Shown here in pieces: positions 44,982 to 54,658 of a DNA stretch of 64,000 nucleotides; positions within the stretch are counted from its first letter, which is position 1; every line of letters begins with the position of its first letter. The translations under genes and the position numbers were made by a program. Below the pieces are notes generated by a model. It saw nothing but the letters and a program-made list of their open reading frames with translations, was not told the DNA's origin and searched no databases. This DNA is from CADEED01 sp963842515 (GTDB taxonomy: Bacteria; Pseudomonadota; Gammaproteobacteria; Steroidobacterales; Steroidobacteraceae): NCBI GenBank assembly GCA_963842515.1, contig CAWJGO010000002.1, forward strand, positions 620,001 through 684,000, given 5' to 3'.

Positions 44982-46214
44982 TCAGCTCGCCTTGAGCTTC
45001 ACTTTGCCGCCATCTTCGAGACCCTGGACCACCGGGGACACGAGCTCGTCACCGCTCGCGACGCCGGCACGCACTTCGACGGAGCCTTCGCTTTCGGCCC
45101 CGACCGTCACCGCGCGCCGTTCGGCGCGCCCCTTGCTAACTACCCAAACGTAGGCGTTGTCGCCCTCGCGCTGCACGGCCGCCGCCGGCACGCGGATGCG
45201 CGGCCCGGTGTTGGCGGTTGGCGCCGGCTGATCGTCGAGAAAGCGCACCTTGATGCCCATGTCCGGCAGGATGCGCGAATCGAGCTTCTCGAACCCGATG
45301 CGCACCTTGACGGTGGCCTTGGTTCTGTCTGCGGTGGGCACGATGTTGATGACGCGTGCCGCCAGGGGCGCATCCGGATATGCATCGAGCGTTGCTTCGA
45401 CGCGCTGGTTGTTCTTCACGCGATTGATGTACGACTCGTTGACGTCCACTTCCACCTCACGCGAATCCATGTCGACGATGGTGGCGATACCAGTGCGCGT
45501 GAATCCGCCACTCGACATCGGCGAAATCATCTCACCGGGCTGCGCGTCCTTGGAAATGACGACACCGGCAAACGGCGCGCGCACCTCCAGGTCCTTGTAG
45601 TCGATCTGTCGGATCGCCAGCGCGCTTTCCGCCACTTCGACCTGTGCCTGCGAAGCGGCGAGCCGTGCCGCCAGCGCGTTGACCTCGGCTTTGGATGTGT
45701 CGAGCGCGGTCTGGCTGATGAGCTGCCGTTCCACCAGCGCCTCGTTGCGCGTGAGATTGCGCCGCGCCTCGGCCAGCCGCACTTCGATCTCCGCGAGATT
45801 GCGCCGGGACGCTTCCAACTCGCGCCGCGACATCGTGAGCATGGTCTGGGAATTGATCGGATCGAGGCGCGCGAGCACCTGGTCCTTCTCGACCGCCATG
45901 CCTTCTTCGACGAAGATTTCCGCGATCTTGCCGGTGACCTTCGACGACACCGTCGACATGCGACGCGCGACGACGTATCCCGACGCGTTCAAGACCGCAT
46001 TTCCCAGACTCGGGCCACTGCTCTGCGCTTCCGCCGTCACCGTGGTCACCTCGGTGGTCTTGGCACCAAACAGGAATACCGCAGTCAAGACCGCTGCAAC
46101 GAGCACTGCAGCCACCGCACTCCAGAGGACAATCTTGCGGCCGGAACCGCTGTCCGATGCTTGTACCGAGCGCTCGATGCGCAACGAACCCAATGTCTCT
46201 GTATCGAGAGGCAT
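44982..46214 (-). CDS. Periplasmic adaptor (HlyD/MacA-type membrane fusion protein)
   Basis: 410 residues. One membrane anchor (about 29-49), lipoyl halves (VVARRMSTVSSKVTGKIAEIF and KDLEVRAPFAGVVISK), a long helical hairpin between them (about 120-190), beta-barrel and membrane-proximal domains. MacA-like partner of the following ATPase and permeases. No outer-membrane channel gene is in the operon, so a TolC-type protein elsewhere would be needed. The start has only a distant AGGA. Confidence 0.9.
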   Translation of the reverse strand: MPLDTETLGSLRIERSVQASDSGSGRKIVLWSAVAAVLVAAVLTAVFLFGAKTTEVTTVTAEAQSSGPSLGNAVLNASGYVVARRMSTVSSKVTGKIAEIFVEEGMAVEKDQVLARLDPINSQTMLTMSRRELEASRRNLAEIEVRLAEARRNLTRNEALVERQLISQTALDTSKAEVNALAARLAASQAQVEVAESALAIRQIDYKDLEVRAPFAGVVISKDAQPGEMISPMSSGGFTRTGIATIVDMDSREVEVDVNESYINRVKNNQRVEATLDAYPDAPLAARVINIVPTADRTKATVKVRIGFEKLDSRILPDMGIKVRFLDDQPAPTANTGPRIRVPAAAVQREGDNAYVWVVSKGRAERRAVTVGAESEGSVEVRAGVASGDELVSPVVQGLEDGGKVKLKAS

Positions 46215-46249
46215 GCGTTATAAGTTCCTGATTCGCTTATCTATAAGGT

Positions 46250-46265
46250 GGCGTATTCGTACGCC
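46250..46265. other. UUCG-tetraloop hairpin in the ABC operon/tatD intergenic region
   Basis: GGCGTA-TTCG-TACGCC on the plus strand: a 6-bp stem with the very stable UUCG loop. A CTTAT-CT-ATAAG inverted repeat lies beside it at 46236-46247. Both are in the 260-bp divergent spacer (46215-46474), which otherwise holds no recognisable gene. Confidence 0.4.
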
Positions 46266-46474
46266 CAAATCGCGGCAGGCGTGAAGAGTAAAGGAAATCG
46301 AGTACCTGCACATCTGTGAGGTGTCATGTGCCGCAGATGAGAGCCGCACGTTTGGTAGCTAACCAGTCATGGACGAATGACAACACTGGATGTCGACTGG
46401 CATTGTCAAAAAGTGTGAGGACCACGTAAGCGGCGGGATCGCATTCATTTTCGCCATACTCCTGATCGAAGACT

Positions 46475-47275
46475 ATGGAACTCATCGATATAGGCGCCAA
46501 CCTGGCGCACGACAGCTTTGACGCCGACCGCGATGCAGTGCTGCGTCGCGCCGCCGCTGCGGGCGTGGCGCAGATCGTGGTCACGGGTTCCAGCGAGGGA
46601 AGCACGCGCCGCGCCATTGAACTTGCGGGCCTCCACGCTGGCGTGCTGTTCGCCACTGCCGGCGTGCATCCGCATCACGCCGCGGACCTTACCGCCGACA
46701 CCCTCCCCGCCCTGCAGGCGCTGGCGCGTGATGCGCGGGTGGTGGCCGTGGGCGAGTGCGGCCTCGACTATTTCCGGGACTTCTCACCGCGCGACCTGCA
46801 GCGCCGCGCCTTCGCCTGGCAACTCGAGCTCGCCGCCAGCACCGGCAAATCCTTGTTCCTCCACCAGCGCGATGCCCACGAGGATTTCATCGCCATCCTG
46901 CGCGAATATCGTGGCTCGAAGGGTGTGCCGCGTGGCGTCGCCCACTGCTTCACCGCCGGCGAAAAGGAACGCGACGAGTATCTGGCTCTCGGCCTGCACA
47001 TCGGCATTACCGGCTGGATAAACGACGAGCGGCGCGGCCTGCACCTGCGCGAAGTCGTGAAAGGAATACCCGCCGGCCGCCTGCTCATCGAAACCGACTC
47101 ACCCTATCTACTGCCGCGCGACCTCGTCCCGAAGCCCAGGACACGCCGCAACGAGCCCTCGTACCTGCCCTACGTGGTGCGCGCTCTCGCCCAGGCGCGC
47201 GGTGAAAGTCCCGAGTCCGTGGCGGCCATGAGTACGGCTGCGGCGCGGGAATTCTTCGGTTTGCCAACACGCTGA
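46475..47275 (+). CDS. tatD: TatD-family metal-dependent hydrolase
   Basis: 266 residues, TIM-barrel hydrolase; E. coli TatD is a 3'-5' DNA exonuclease. Metal-site motifs in order: GVHPHH, GECGLDYFRDFSP, LHQRDA, HCFTAGEKE and ETDSPYL. The N-terminus ELIDIGANL matches TatD itself rather than YcfH/YjjV, which begin with DSHCH. A single gene, divergent from the ABC operon, with CATACT 14 nt before the ATG. Confidence 0.92.
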   Translation: MELIDIGANLAHDSFDADRDAVLRRAAAAGVAQIVVTGSSEGSTRRAIELAGLHAGVLFATAGVHPHHAADLTADTLPALQALARDARVVAVGECGLDYFRDFSPRDLQRRAFAWQLELAASTGKSLFLHQRDAHEDFIAILREYRGSKGVPRGVAHCFTAGEKERDEYLALGLHIGITGWINDERRGLHLREVVKGIPAGRLLIETDSPYLLPRDLVPKPRTRRNEPSYLPYVVRALAQARGESPESVAAMSTAAAREFFGLPTR

Positions 47276-47332
47276 GCGGCACCCAGGCGCGGGCGGCGGC
47301 GCTACGGGTCGCGGGCGGGCTGCGGAGGTCCC

Positions 47333-47947
47333 TTATGCAACGGCAATGGGACTGGACCTGTAATGCGGGCTGGGTTTGGCGGCTTCCTTGAGCTTTGCCC
47401 AGCCCGGGCGGTATTTCGAAACGGCGATCTCGAGCTCGGCGGCGCCAAGCTTGGGGAATTCCGCGGCCACCGATTCGAGCATCACGGTGAAGCGCGGCAG
47501 GCCTTTCGGGAACTTGGCGCGTTTGGTGAATACGATGCGGCCTTCGATGGGCGTGTCGGTGGCAATGGCCTTGACGCTCGCGATGCGGTCGTAAAGCCCG
47601 GCCTGCGGATTCACGAAGGTGGTGCGGCTCGGCCCGGTCATGAGCGTCCACGCGGTCATCTGGTCGCCACCGAACACGATGCCGACGAAATCGCGCATGT
47701 CGACGATGACGATGCCGCGGCTGGTGAGCAGCACGAAGTCGAGGTGATAGTCCCCGCCGTTGCCGTCGGGCACGAGCACATTGCGCAGGTAGTCGGCCGA
47801 ACCCGCGGTGACCCGCGCGACGCGGCGCGCATCGCGACGGCGAACTACCCAGGCGCGCCCGGCGAGAAGCACGAGCAGCGCGAAGGCAACCACGCCGACG
47901 ATGATCGATACGAACTGGGTCTGTGTGAGTCCAAAAGGCGGATTCAA
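47333..47947 (-). CDS. NERD-domain membrane protein
   Basis: 204 residues. One N-terminal transmembrane helix (about 11-33), then a NERD (nuclease-related) domain: YLRNVLVPDGNGGDYHLDFVLLTSRGIVIVDMRDFVGIVFGGD and later RIVFTKRAKFPKGLP. The D-x8-9-V pattern resembles the nuclease core, but catalytic completeness is unclear. It follows thrC by 13 bp and is probably co-transcribed with thrABC. Confidence 0.8.
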   Translation of the reverse strand: MNPPFGLTQTQFVSIIVGVVAFALLVLLAGRAWVVRRRDARRVARVTAGSADYLRNVLVPDGNGGDYHLDFVLLTSRGIVIVDMRDFVGIVFGGDQMTAWTLMTGPSRTTFVNPQAGLYDRIASVKAIATDTPIEGRIVFTKRAKFPKGLPRFTVMLESVAAEFPKLGAAELEIAVSKYRPGWAKLKEAAKPSPHYRSSPIAVA

Positions 47948-47960
47948 TTCATGCTCACTA

Positions 47961-49292
47961 TTAAACCGTCGCCGGCTTTCCGGCCAACCCGCCGGTCAAC
48001 GCGGCGAGTGTGGGTGACAGATCGGTGCAGGACACGGGGCGCGCGAACAGTTTAGCAAGGCTTTCCGGCATGTCGATTCGTTGCCCGATGAGCGGCTCCA
48101 CAATTTCGGCAAATTTCGCCGGATGCGCGGTGGCGACCAGCACCCAGTTCGCGTCCAGCCGCTCCGATTCGGGCAGGCGCGCATGGACTTGCGCCGCGGT
48201 CGCGGTATGCGGACACCAGGTTTTCCCGTACCGGCGGAAATCGGCGGCGATGCGCGCCCGGATTTCATCGTCGCTGACGCTTTCCGCGCGCACCGCACCG
48301 CGCACTGCTTCGACGTCCGGAAACAGCGCGCGCAGCCGTTCCATGTTGCTAGGCGCGCCCACATCCATGGCGGAAGCGAGCGTCTGAATGCTGGCACGCG
48401 GCTGCCATTCGCCGCTGCGCAGGAAATCGGGCACCGCCCGGTTGGCGTTGTGCGCCAGCACGATGCGGCCGATGGGCAGGCCGATCCTGCGCGCCCACAC
48501 GCAAGCCACCGAGTTGCCGAGGTTGCCGCTGGGAATGACGAAGTTGGGGCTGACACCGTGCGCGCGATGTACGGCGAGGCTGGTCGCCGCGTAGTACACC
48601 GCCTGCGGTAGCAGGCGCCCGAGGTTGATGGAATTCGCACTCGATAATTCGAAGCGTGCCGTCAGCGACTCATCGACGAACGCTTCCTTCACGAGCCGCT
48701 GGCAATCGTCGAAGCTGCCACTGACTCGATACGAGTGAACGTTGTCTCCCCAGCAGGTGAGCTGGCGCTCCTGGGTGGGAGAAACCAGCCCCTTGGGGAA
48801 CAACACCGACACCACGATGCCGGGCCGGCGGTGAAAAGCCGCGGCCACCGCGCCCCCGGTGTCGCCCGAGGTCGCGACCAGGATATTGAGCGGCCTTGCG
48901 CCGCCCTCAGGACGAATGCGCGCGAGTGAGGCCGCGAGGAAACGCGCGCCGAAATCCTTGAACGCGGCCGTGGGTCCGTGAAACAGCTCGAGAACCGAAA
49001 GCCGCCCGTCTTCGGTCACGGGCGCGAGCGGCGCCGGGAAATTAAAGGCCTCGCGCACCACGGCGCCGATCTGCGGGGCGATGGGATCGCCGGCCACGAA
49101 TGGCCGCAACATTATTTCGGCAACCTCCGCGAGGGTGTTGGCTTGCGCGAAGGCCGAGAGCGGAATGTCCGGCCAGGTTTCCGGCATGTACAGGCCGCCG
49201 TCGGGTGCGAGCCCCTGCGCCAATGCGGTGCCGAAACTCACGCCAGGCGCCCTATCGGAGGAGAGCAGTCCGCGGGTAGAGACAAATTTCAT
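47961..49292 (-). CDS. thrC: Threonine synthase
   Basis: PLP enzyme converting O-phosphohomoserine to threonine. 443 residues. The PLP lysine is in HGPTAAFKDFGARFL (about 113); the phosphate-binding loop is SGDTGGAVAAAF; NSINLGRLLPQAVYY and PSGNLGNSVAC are present. N-terminal MKFVSTRG is typical of the E. coli-type enzyme. Last Thr gene of thrABC; 9 bp separate it from thrB. Confidence 0.96.
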   Translation of the reverse strand: MKFVSTRGLLSSDRAPGVSFGTALAQGLAPDGGLYMPETWPDIPLSAFAQANTLAEVAEIMLRPFVAGDPIAPQIGAVVREAFNFPAPLAPVTEDGRLSVLELFHGPTAAFKDFGARFLAASLARIRPEGGARPLNILVATSGDTGGAVAAAFHRRPGIVVSVLFPKGLVSPTQERQLTCWGDNVHSYRVSGSFDDCQRLVKEAFVDESLTARFELSSANSINLGRLLPQAVYYAATSLAVHRAHGVSPNFVIPSGNLGNSVACVWARRIGLPIGRIVLAHNANRAVPDFLRSGEWQPRASIQTLASAMDVGAPSNMERLRALFPDVEAVRGAVRAESVSDDEIRARIAADFRRYGKTWCPHTATAAQVHARLPESERLDANWVLVATAHPAKFAEIVEPLIGQRIDMPESLAKLFARPVSCTDLSPTLAALTGGLAGKPATV

Positions 49293-49301
49293 GACCGACG
49301 C

Positions 49302-50237
49302 TCAGCCCGGCAACACGTGGGCGCCCGAGGTCTCGATGGGCACCACCCAGTGATCCACTTTCATGTTCGCGGCGTGGAACGCCGTGACCATGGCGGCGCG
49401 AACTTTTTCCGCGTCGGCGTCCAGCGCCCAGGCGAACATGGTCGGCCCCGCGCCGGATATCGTGCAGCCCAGGGCTCCGGCGGCGAGCGCGCCCTTGCGC
49501 ACGGAATCGAAGCCCGGAATGAGCTGTGAGCGCTGCTTCTCGATCACCACGTCCTCGAACGAAGCGCGAATCATGTCGAGGTCATTGGTGTAACAGCCGG
49601 AGATGAACCCGGCAAGGTTGGCGGTCTGCCAGATGAAGTCCGACATGGTCACTTCGCGCTTGAGAATTCCTCGCGCCTGCTTGGTCGAGAGGAACAGGTG
49701 TGGATGCACGAGTACTGCGCGAATTCCCTCGGGCACCGGGATCTGCTTTACGCGCGGATTGTCGATGCCCACCGTGAGCACCAGGCCACCGAACAGGCTT
49801 GGGCTTATGTTGTCGACGTGCAGCGAACCGCTCGAGACTTTTTCACCCTGCATGGCGAATTGGAGCAGGTCGATCTTGGCCAAAGGTTTTTCCAGCAGCG
49901 CGTTGGCGGCGACCACGGCAGCCACCGCGGAGGCGGCCGAGCCGCCCAGTCCGCTGCCGAGCGGAATGCCTTTTTCGATGAAGACCTCGAAGCCGAACCC
50001 GGGCTTCAGTGTCTCCTGCATGGCTAACAAGGCGCGGCCCGCGGTGTTTCGCGCAGGATCGCGCGGAATCTCTTTCACCACCCCCGAAGAGCCGATGATC
50101 ACGACACCAGGCTTCGCGGTCTTCGTCACGGTCACCTTGTCACCGAGCACATCGACGGAAAAACCCAAGATGTCGAATCCGATGGCGACGTTCGCGGCCG
50201 ACGCGGGCGCGAACGCCGTGGCTTTGTTGATCGTCAC
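49302..50237 (-). CDS. thrB: Homoserine kinase
   Basis: GHMP-family kinase, 311 residues from a GTG at 50237 with GGAG seven bases upstream; the frame upstream of it overlaps thrA and lacks family features. Seen: FAPASAANVAIGFD, ATP loop GIPLGSGLGGSAASAVAAV and the C-terminal GCTISGAGPTMFA. Lies 22 bp after thrA. Confidence 0.95.
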   Translation of the reverse strand: MTINKATAFAPASAANVAIGFDILGFSVDVLGDKVTVTKTAKPGVVIIGSSGVVKEIPRDPARNTAGRALLAMQETLKPGFGFEVFIEKGIPLGSGLGGSAASAVAAVVAANALLEKPLAKIDLLQFAMQGEKVSSGSLHVDNISPSLFGGLVLTVGIDNPRVKQIPVPEGIRAVLVHPHLFLSTKQARGILKREVTMSDFIWQTANLAGFISGCYTNDLDMIRASFEDVVIEKQRSQLIPGFDSVRKGALAAGALGCTISGAGPTMFAWALDADAEKVRAAMVTAFHAANMKVDHWVVPIETSGAHVLPG

Positions 50238-50259
50238 GGGTGTGCTCCGCCAGTCGCAC

Positions 50260-52755
50260 TCACAAGTGCGCCCCCAGATAGCTGCACACGCGCAAGAGGT
50301 CGGCGAACACGCCGGCGGCCGTGACATCGGGGCCCGCGCCTGGCCCCTGGACGATCAGCGGATTGCTGTTGTAACGCGCGGTCGCGTACCGGACGACATT
50401 GTCGGTGAGCGCGATGTTGGCGAAGGCATGCGATCTGTCGAGCTCGGCAACGCCGACCGTGGCTTTGCCGTCGGCCGTGAGGCGGCCCATGTACCGCAAA
50501 ACCTTGCCGCGCGCGGCGGCCGCTTCGAAACGCTTCTGCATTTCGCCGTCGTACCGGGGAAGGCCGTCGAGGAAATCGTCGATGGTGCCTTTATCGAGTC
50601 CCGCCGGGATCAGGCTCTCGACCTGCACATCCTTCATCTCGAGCTTCAGGCCCATCTCGCGGCCGAGGATGATGACCTTGCGCACGAAATCGGTGCCCGA
50701 CAGGTCGTCGCGAGGATCCGGCTCGGTGTATCCCTTCGCCTTGGCGTCCTTGACGATCTGCGAAAACGGTGTCTTGCCGTCGTACACGTTGAATAGATAG
50801 GCAAGCGTGCCCGAGAAGATGCCTTCGATGCTGGAGATCTTGTCGCCGGTCTCGCGCAGGTCGCGCAGGGTCTGGATGATCGGCAGGCCCGCGCCCACGG
50901 TTGCCTCATATAGATAAGAGGAGCCGCCCAGGCGGCGCGCGTCTTTGAGCGATTCGTAGTAGGCCAGAGGCCCGCTGTTGGCCTTCTTGTTCGGCGTGAC
51001 GACGTGAATGCCGGCCGCGAGCCACCCGGCATAGTGTTTCGCCACGCTGTCGTCGGCGGTGCAGTCGATGATCACGGTATGCGGCAGGTGATCGACGTGC
51101 AGGTGCTCGACGAATTTGCCAAGGTCCGCGGCGGCGGTGCTCGCATCGAGCGCGGCCCGCCAGCCGTTTTTTGGGCCTACCGGGATGCCCTGCTCCGACA
51201 ACAGCATCTTCTTGCTGGTCATGATGCCGCGCAGGCGCAGGTCGAGCTTGAACTCGTCGCGCAGGCGCTCGGTCTCGGCGGCAATCTGCTCGAGCAGTGC
51301 ACGCCCCACCGCTCCCGGTCCGATGAGGCCGATCGAAATGGTGTGCGGCGACAGGTAGAAGCCCGAATGCACGGCGCGTAACGCACGCGTCGCATCCTTG
51401 CCATCGACCACGACGGAAATGTTTCTTTCCGATGCGCCCTGCGCGATGGCATGCACGTTGACGGCGGCCGAACCCAACGCGTTGAACACCTGTCCGGCGA
51501 CGCCCGGCAGGCCAGCCATGCCGTCACCGACCACGGCGAGGATGGCGAGATTCTTGTCGATCTCGATGCTCTGGATCTGCCCTTCCTTGATTTCCCGATC
51601 GAAGGCCGCGGCCACGACTCGCGCGGCACGATCGGCTTCGACGCCGGGGATCGCGCAGCAGATCGAGTGCTCCGAGCTGCCCTGCGAAATGAGGATGACC
51701 GAGATGCCCTCTTCGCGCAGCGCACCGAACAGGCGGTGCGCGGTGCCGGGCACGCCGATCATGCCGGCGCCCTCGACGTTCACCATGGCGACGTTCTCGA
51801 TGCTGGTGATGCCCTTGACGGGTAGTTTGGAGTTGGGCGTGGCGCAGATCAGCGAGCCGGGTTTCTCGGGAGCAAACGTATTGCGGATCCAGATCGGGAT
51901 GCCGCGCCCCACGGCCGGCGCCATAGTCTGCGGATGGATCACCTTGGCGCCGAAGTACGCGAGCTCCATGGCCTCGTTGTACGACAGCGCATCGATGACC
52001 TTGGCATCCGGAACGCGGCGCGGGTCCGCCGACAACACGCCATCGACGTCGGTCCAGATCTGGATTTCCCTGGCGTCGAGCAGCGAGCCGAAGATCGAGC
52101 CCGAGAAGTCGCTGCCGTTTCGGCCCAACGTCGTCTGCACGCCCTGCCGGTTCGAGGCGATGAAGCCGGTGATGATGAGCGTGCCCTGAAAATCCGGGCC
52201 GACCAGCGCCTGGAGTTTGGCGCGCGATTCGTCCCATTGCACCGCGGGGCCTAGCGGACCCCACTCCACGACGACGGCCTGGCGCGCGTCGATCCACAGC
52301 ACGGTGCCCGGACGTTTGGTGTTGGCGAAATATTCGCGGAACAGCTTGGTCGACCAGATTTCCCCGTAGCCCGCCACCAGATCGCGCACGTTCTGCGCGG
52401 CGGAGCGTGTGAGCTTCACCGTGTGGAGGATGCCCTCGATGTCATGCCGGTCGCGATCGAAGCCGGCCATGTAGAGCTGGCGCGCATCGGCCGACAACAG
52501 GCCCTCGGCGATGGTGTTGTGGCGGACGCGCAAAGCGTCCAGATCGCCGCGCCAGCCTTCATCCTGCGCTTCGGCGCGCGACACGAGGCCGAGCAGCGCA
52601 TCGGTGACGCCGCGGCAGGCCGACAGCACCACCCCCAGGCGGCCGGGGGTAAACGTTTCGAGAATGCTGGCGACGCGCTTGAAACACTCAGCGTCTGCGA
52701 CCGAAGAACCACCAAATTTGTGTACGACCCAGGCGGTGGGGTCAGCAGATGGCAT
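50260..52755 (-). CDS. thrA: Bifunctional aspartokinase / homoserine dehydrogenase I
   Basis: 831 residues. Aspartokinase part (HKFGGSSV at 12-19; TTLGRNGSDFSGS), two ACT regulatory domains (about 320-460; GEGM-type VGDGMAGLPG), and the homoserine dehydrogenase part from about 465 (IGLIGPGAVGRALLEQI; VGAGLPIIQTLRDL; SGTLAYLFN; EPDPRDDLSG). Threonine feedback is expected for this architecture. First gene of thrABC. The 119-bp leader shared with xdhC has two A7/T7 runs but no Thr/Ile-rich leader peptide. Confidence 0.96.
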   Translation of the reverse strand: MPSADPTAWVVHKFGGSSVADAECFKRVASILETFTPGRLGVVLSACRGVTDALLGLVSRAEAQDEGWRGDLDALRVRHNTIAEGLLSADARQLYMAGFDRDRHDIEGILHTVKLTRSAAQNVRDLVAGYGEIWSTKLFREYFANTKRPGTVLWIDARQAVVVEWGPLGPAVQWDESRAKLQALVGPDFQGTLIITGFIASNRQGVQTTLGRNGSDFSGSIFGSLLDAREIQIWTDVDGVLSADPRRVPDAKVIDALSYNEAMELAYFGAKVIHPQTMAPAVGRGIPIWIRNTFAPEKPGSLICATPNSKLPVKGITSIENVAMVNVEGAGMIGVPGTAHRLFGALREEGISVILISQGSSEHSICCAIPGVEADRAARVVAAAFDREIKEGQIQSIEIDKNLAILAVVGDGMAGLPGVAGQVFNALGSAAVNVHAIAQGASERNISVVVDGKDATRALRAVHSGFYLSPHTISIGLIGPGAVGRALLEQIAAETERLRDEFKLDLRLRGIMTSKKMLLSEQGIPVGPKNGWRAALDASTAAADLGKFVEHLHVDHLPHTVIIDCTADDSVAKHYAGWLAAGIHVVTPNKKANSGPLAYYESLKDARRLGGSSYLYEATVGAGLPIIQTLRDLRETGDKISSIEGIFSGTLAYLFNVYDGKTPFSQIVKDAKAKGYTEPDPRDDLSGTDFVRKVIILGREMGLKLEMKDVQVESLIPAGLDKGTIDDFLDGLPRYDGEMQKRFEAAAARGKVLRYMGRLTADGKATVGVAELDRSHAFANIALTDNVVRYATARYNSNPLIVQGPGAGPDVTAAGVFADLLRVCSYLGAHL

Positions 52756-52874
52756 TGACGACTTTCAACCTGAAAAAAAGCGCGGGGTTGCAAAAAAAGC
52801 CCGGCAAATCTACTGGTTGGAACCAGCAACGCGCAAGCGCACCCGACGCAATCTGGCATATATTTCCCAACCAC

Positions 52875-53852
52875 ATGAGCTTGCACCGCCTCCTCCCGCT
52901 GTACGACCGCGCACGCCTGTCCCACGAGCCCCTGGTGCTGGCCACGGTCATCAGGACTGGCGGTTCCACGTACGCCAAACCCGGCGCCCAGATGCTCATC
53001 GCGAGTGATGGCGAATATGCAGGCCTGTTGTCCGGCGGTTGTCTCGAAGGTGACCTGCGCGAACATGCGCGCGGCGTGGCGGTGAGTGGCCTGGGTCGCA
53101 TCGTCAGCTACGACCTGCGCAGCACGACCGATCAGCTGTTCGGCCTGGGCGCTGGTTGCGAAGGTGCGATGGACGTCCTGCTGACCCGCGTCTCCGAGCA
53201 TGAACGATGGCAGCCGCTCGAGCAGATGGCCGAGAGCCATCGGCGTGCGCAGGAGCGCCGTTTTGCGTTCGTCATCGCCAGCACCGACCCGGCATTTCCT
53301 CTGGGATCTTCGCTTAGCGTCGGCGCTGCGCCGCCTGGCGTGGAGATCTTCATCGCCACCGTGACCCCACCGCCACACCTCCTGCTGTTAGGCGGAGGCC
53401 CGGACGCCCGGCCGGTGGCGACACTCGCGGCGTTCCTCGGCTGGCGCATCACCGTGGTGGAGCATCGCTCGGCGTATCTGCTGCCGTCGAGCTTTCCGCC
53501 GTCGACCAAACTGATCGAGGCACAAGCCGCGCAGCTCGCCGCGGTGGTGCCGCTCGCGGAATATTCCGCAGCCATCGTCATGAGCCACCACCTCGACTCT
53601 GATTTGCACTACCTGCGCGCGCTCAGCGCAAGCCCCGTTCCCTACGTCGGGTTGTTAGGGCCGGCGGCGCGCCGCGAAAAACTGCTCGGCGATCTCGGCG
53701 AAGACGGCGCCCGCCTGCGTGGCCGGCTGCGCGCACCGGTCGGGCTCGACATCGGCGGCCGCACGCCGGAATCCATCGCGCTGTCCATCGTTGGGGAGGT
53801 CCACGCGGCGCTCGCCGGCCGGGCCGGCCGACCGTTTACCGAGACAGCGTGA
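52875..53852 (+). CDS. XdhC/CoxI-family molybdoenzyme maturation protein
   Basis: 325 residues from the ATG at 52875. N-terminal XdhC domain (ATVIRTGGSTYAKPGAQML, SGGCLEGDLREHA) and C-terminal Rossmann XdhC_C domain (LLLGGGPDARPVATLAAFLGWRITVVEHR; VGLLGPAARREKLL). XdhC binds sulfurated molybdenum cofactor and inserts it in xanthine-dehydrogenase-type enzymes. No such enzyme is in the window. TATATT lies 10 nt before the start. Coupled to the next permease gene by GTGA overlap. Confidence 0.9.
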   Translation: MSLHRLLPLYDRARLSHEPLVLATVIRTGGSTYAKPGAQMLIASDGEYAGLLSGGCLEGDLREHARGVAVSGLGRIVSYDLRSTTDQLFGLGAGCEGAMDVLLTRVSEHERWQPLEQMAESHRRAQERRFAFVIASTDPAFPLGSSLSVGAAPPGVEIFIATVTPPPHLLLLGGGPDARPVATLAAFLGWRITVVEHRSAYLLPSSFPPSTKLIEAQAAQLAAVVPLAEYSAAIVMSHHLDSDLHYLRALSASPVPYVGLLGPAARREKLLGDLGEDGARLRGRLRAPVGLDIGGRTPESIALSIVGEVHAALAGRAGRPFTETA

Positions 53853-54658
53853 ACGAGCTGCTGCCGCTCGTCGGCGTTCTGGCGGTTTCGGGTCTGGTGG
53901 CCGGCTTCGCCGCCGGCCTGCTGGGCGTAGGCGGCGGCATCGTCACGGTGCCGGTGCTCGAATATTCACTGCGTTTCGCGGACGTGCCCGAGGAATACCG
54001 CATGCACGTCGCGGTGGCGACATCGCTCGCGGCCATCATTCCCACGTCGATCAGCTCGGCGCGCACGCACCATGCGCGCGGTGCCCTGGACAGTGCGCTT
54101 GCCCGGCGGTGGGCCGTGCCGATGCTGATCGCCGCCTTCGCCGGCAGCCTGCTCGCGGCCCGCGCACCGCTCGCCGTGCTGGCCGGCATCTTCGGTAGCG
54201 TCGCTTTGCTCATCGCGCTCAAGATGCTGCTGCCGCTCGATCACCTGCGCGCGGCGCAGCAGGTGCCGCGCGGCGGTGCCGGTGTCGTCGTCGCGATGTT
54301 CATCGGCGGCGTGTCGGCGGTCATGGGTATCGGCGGCGGCACGCTCACCGTACCGACGCTCAACCTGTGTGGCTATCCAATCCATCGCGCCGTGGGTACG
54401 GCCGCGTTTTTCGGCATCGTGATCAGCATTCCGGGAACGGCAGGCTATCTATTGGCGCAGCCGCCGGTTGCCTTGCCGTGGGCGACGGTGGGATTCGTGA
54501 GCCTCGTGGGTCTCGCCATCATCGCGCCCGGATCGATACTCACCGCGGCGCTGGGAGCACGCGTTGCGCATACCTTGAGCCGCCGGCGTCTGTCGCAGGC
54601 CTTCGGCGTGTTCCTGTTGCTGGTCGGGTCGCGGATGCTCTATCGCGCGCTCACCTGA
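53849..54658 (+). CDS. TauE/SafE (TSUP) family permease
   Basis: 269 residues, GTG start overlapping the xdhC stop. Seven to eight helices in two similar halves, each with a glycine-rich signature: GFAAGLLGVGGGIVTVPVL and SAVMGIGGGTLTVPTLN. The family exports sulfite, sulfoacetate and other anions. Next to XdhC, a sulfur or molybdate-related substrate is possible but unproven. Its 3' end overlaps the convergent M48 gene by 19 bp. Confidence 0.88.
   Translation: MNELLPLVGVLAVSGLVAGFAAGLLGVGGGIVTVPVLEYSLRFADVPEEYRMHVAVATSLAAIIPTSISSARTHHARGALDSALARRWAVPMLIAAFAGSLLAARAPLAVLAGIFGSVALLIALKMLLPLDHLRAAQQVPRGGAGVVVAMFIGGVSAVMGIGGGTLTVPTLNLCGYPIHRAVGTAAFFGIVISIPGTAGYLLAQPPVALPWATVGFVSLVGLAIIAPGSILTAALGARVAHTLSRRRLSQAFGVFLLLVGSRMLYRALT

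Noticed and set aside
46310..46345. CRP-type site (TGTGAGG...CATGTG) before tatD
   Set aside because: Only one half-site matches; the second half lacks TCACA at the required spacing.
52756..52876. Threonine attenuator (thrL-type leader) before thrA
   Set aside because: The minus-strand leader ORF is not rich in Thr or Ile codons, and the two T7 runs are not preceded by a convincing terminator stem.
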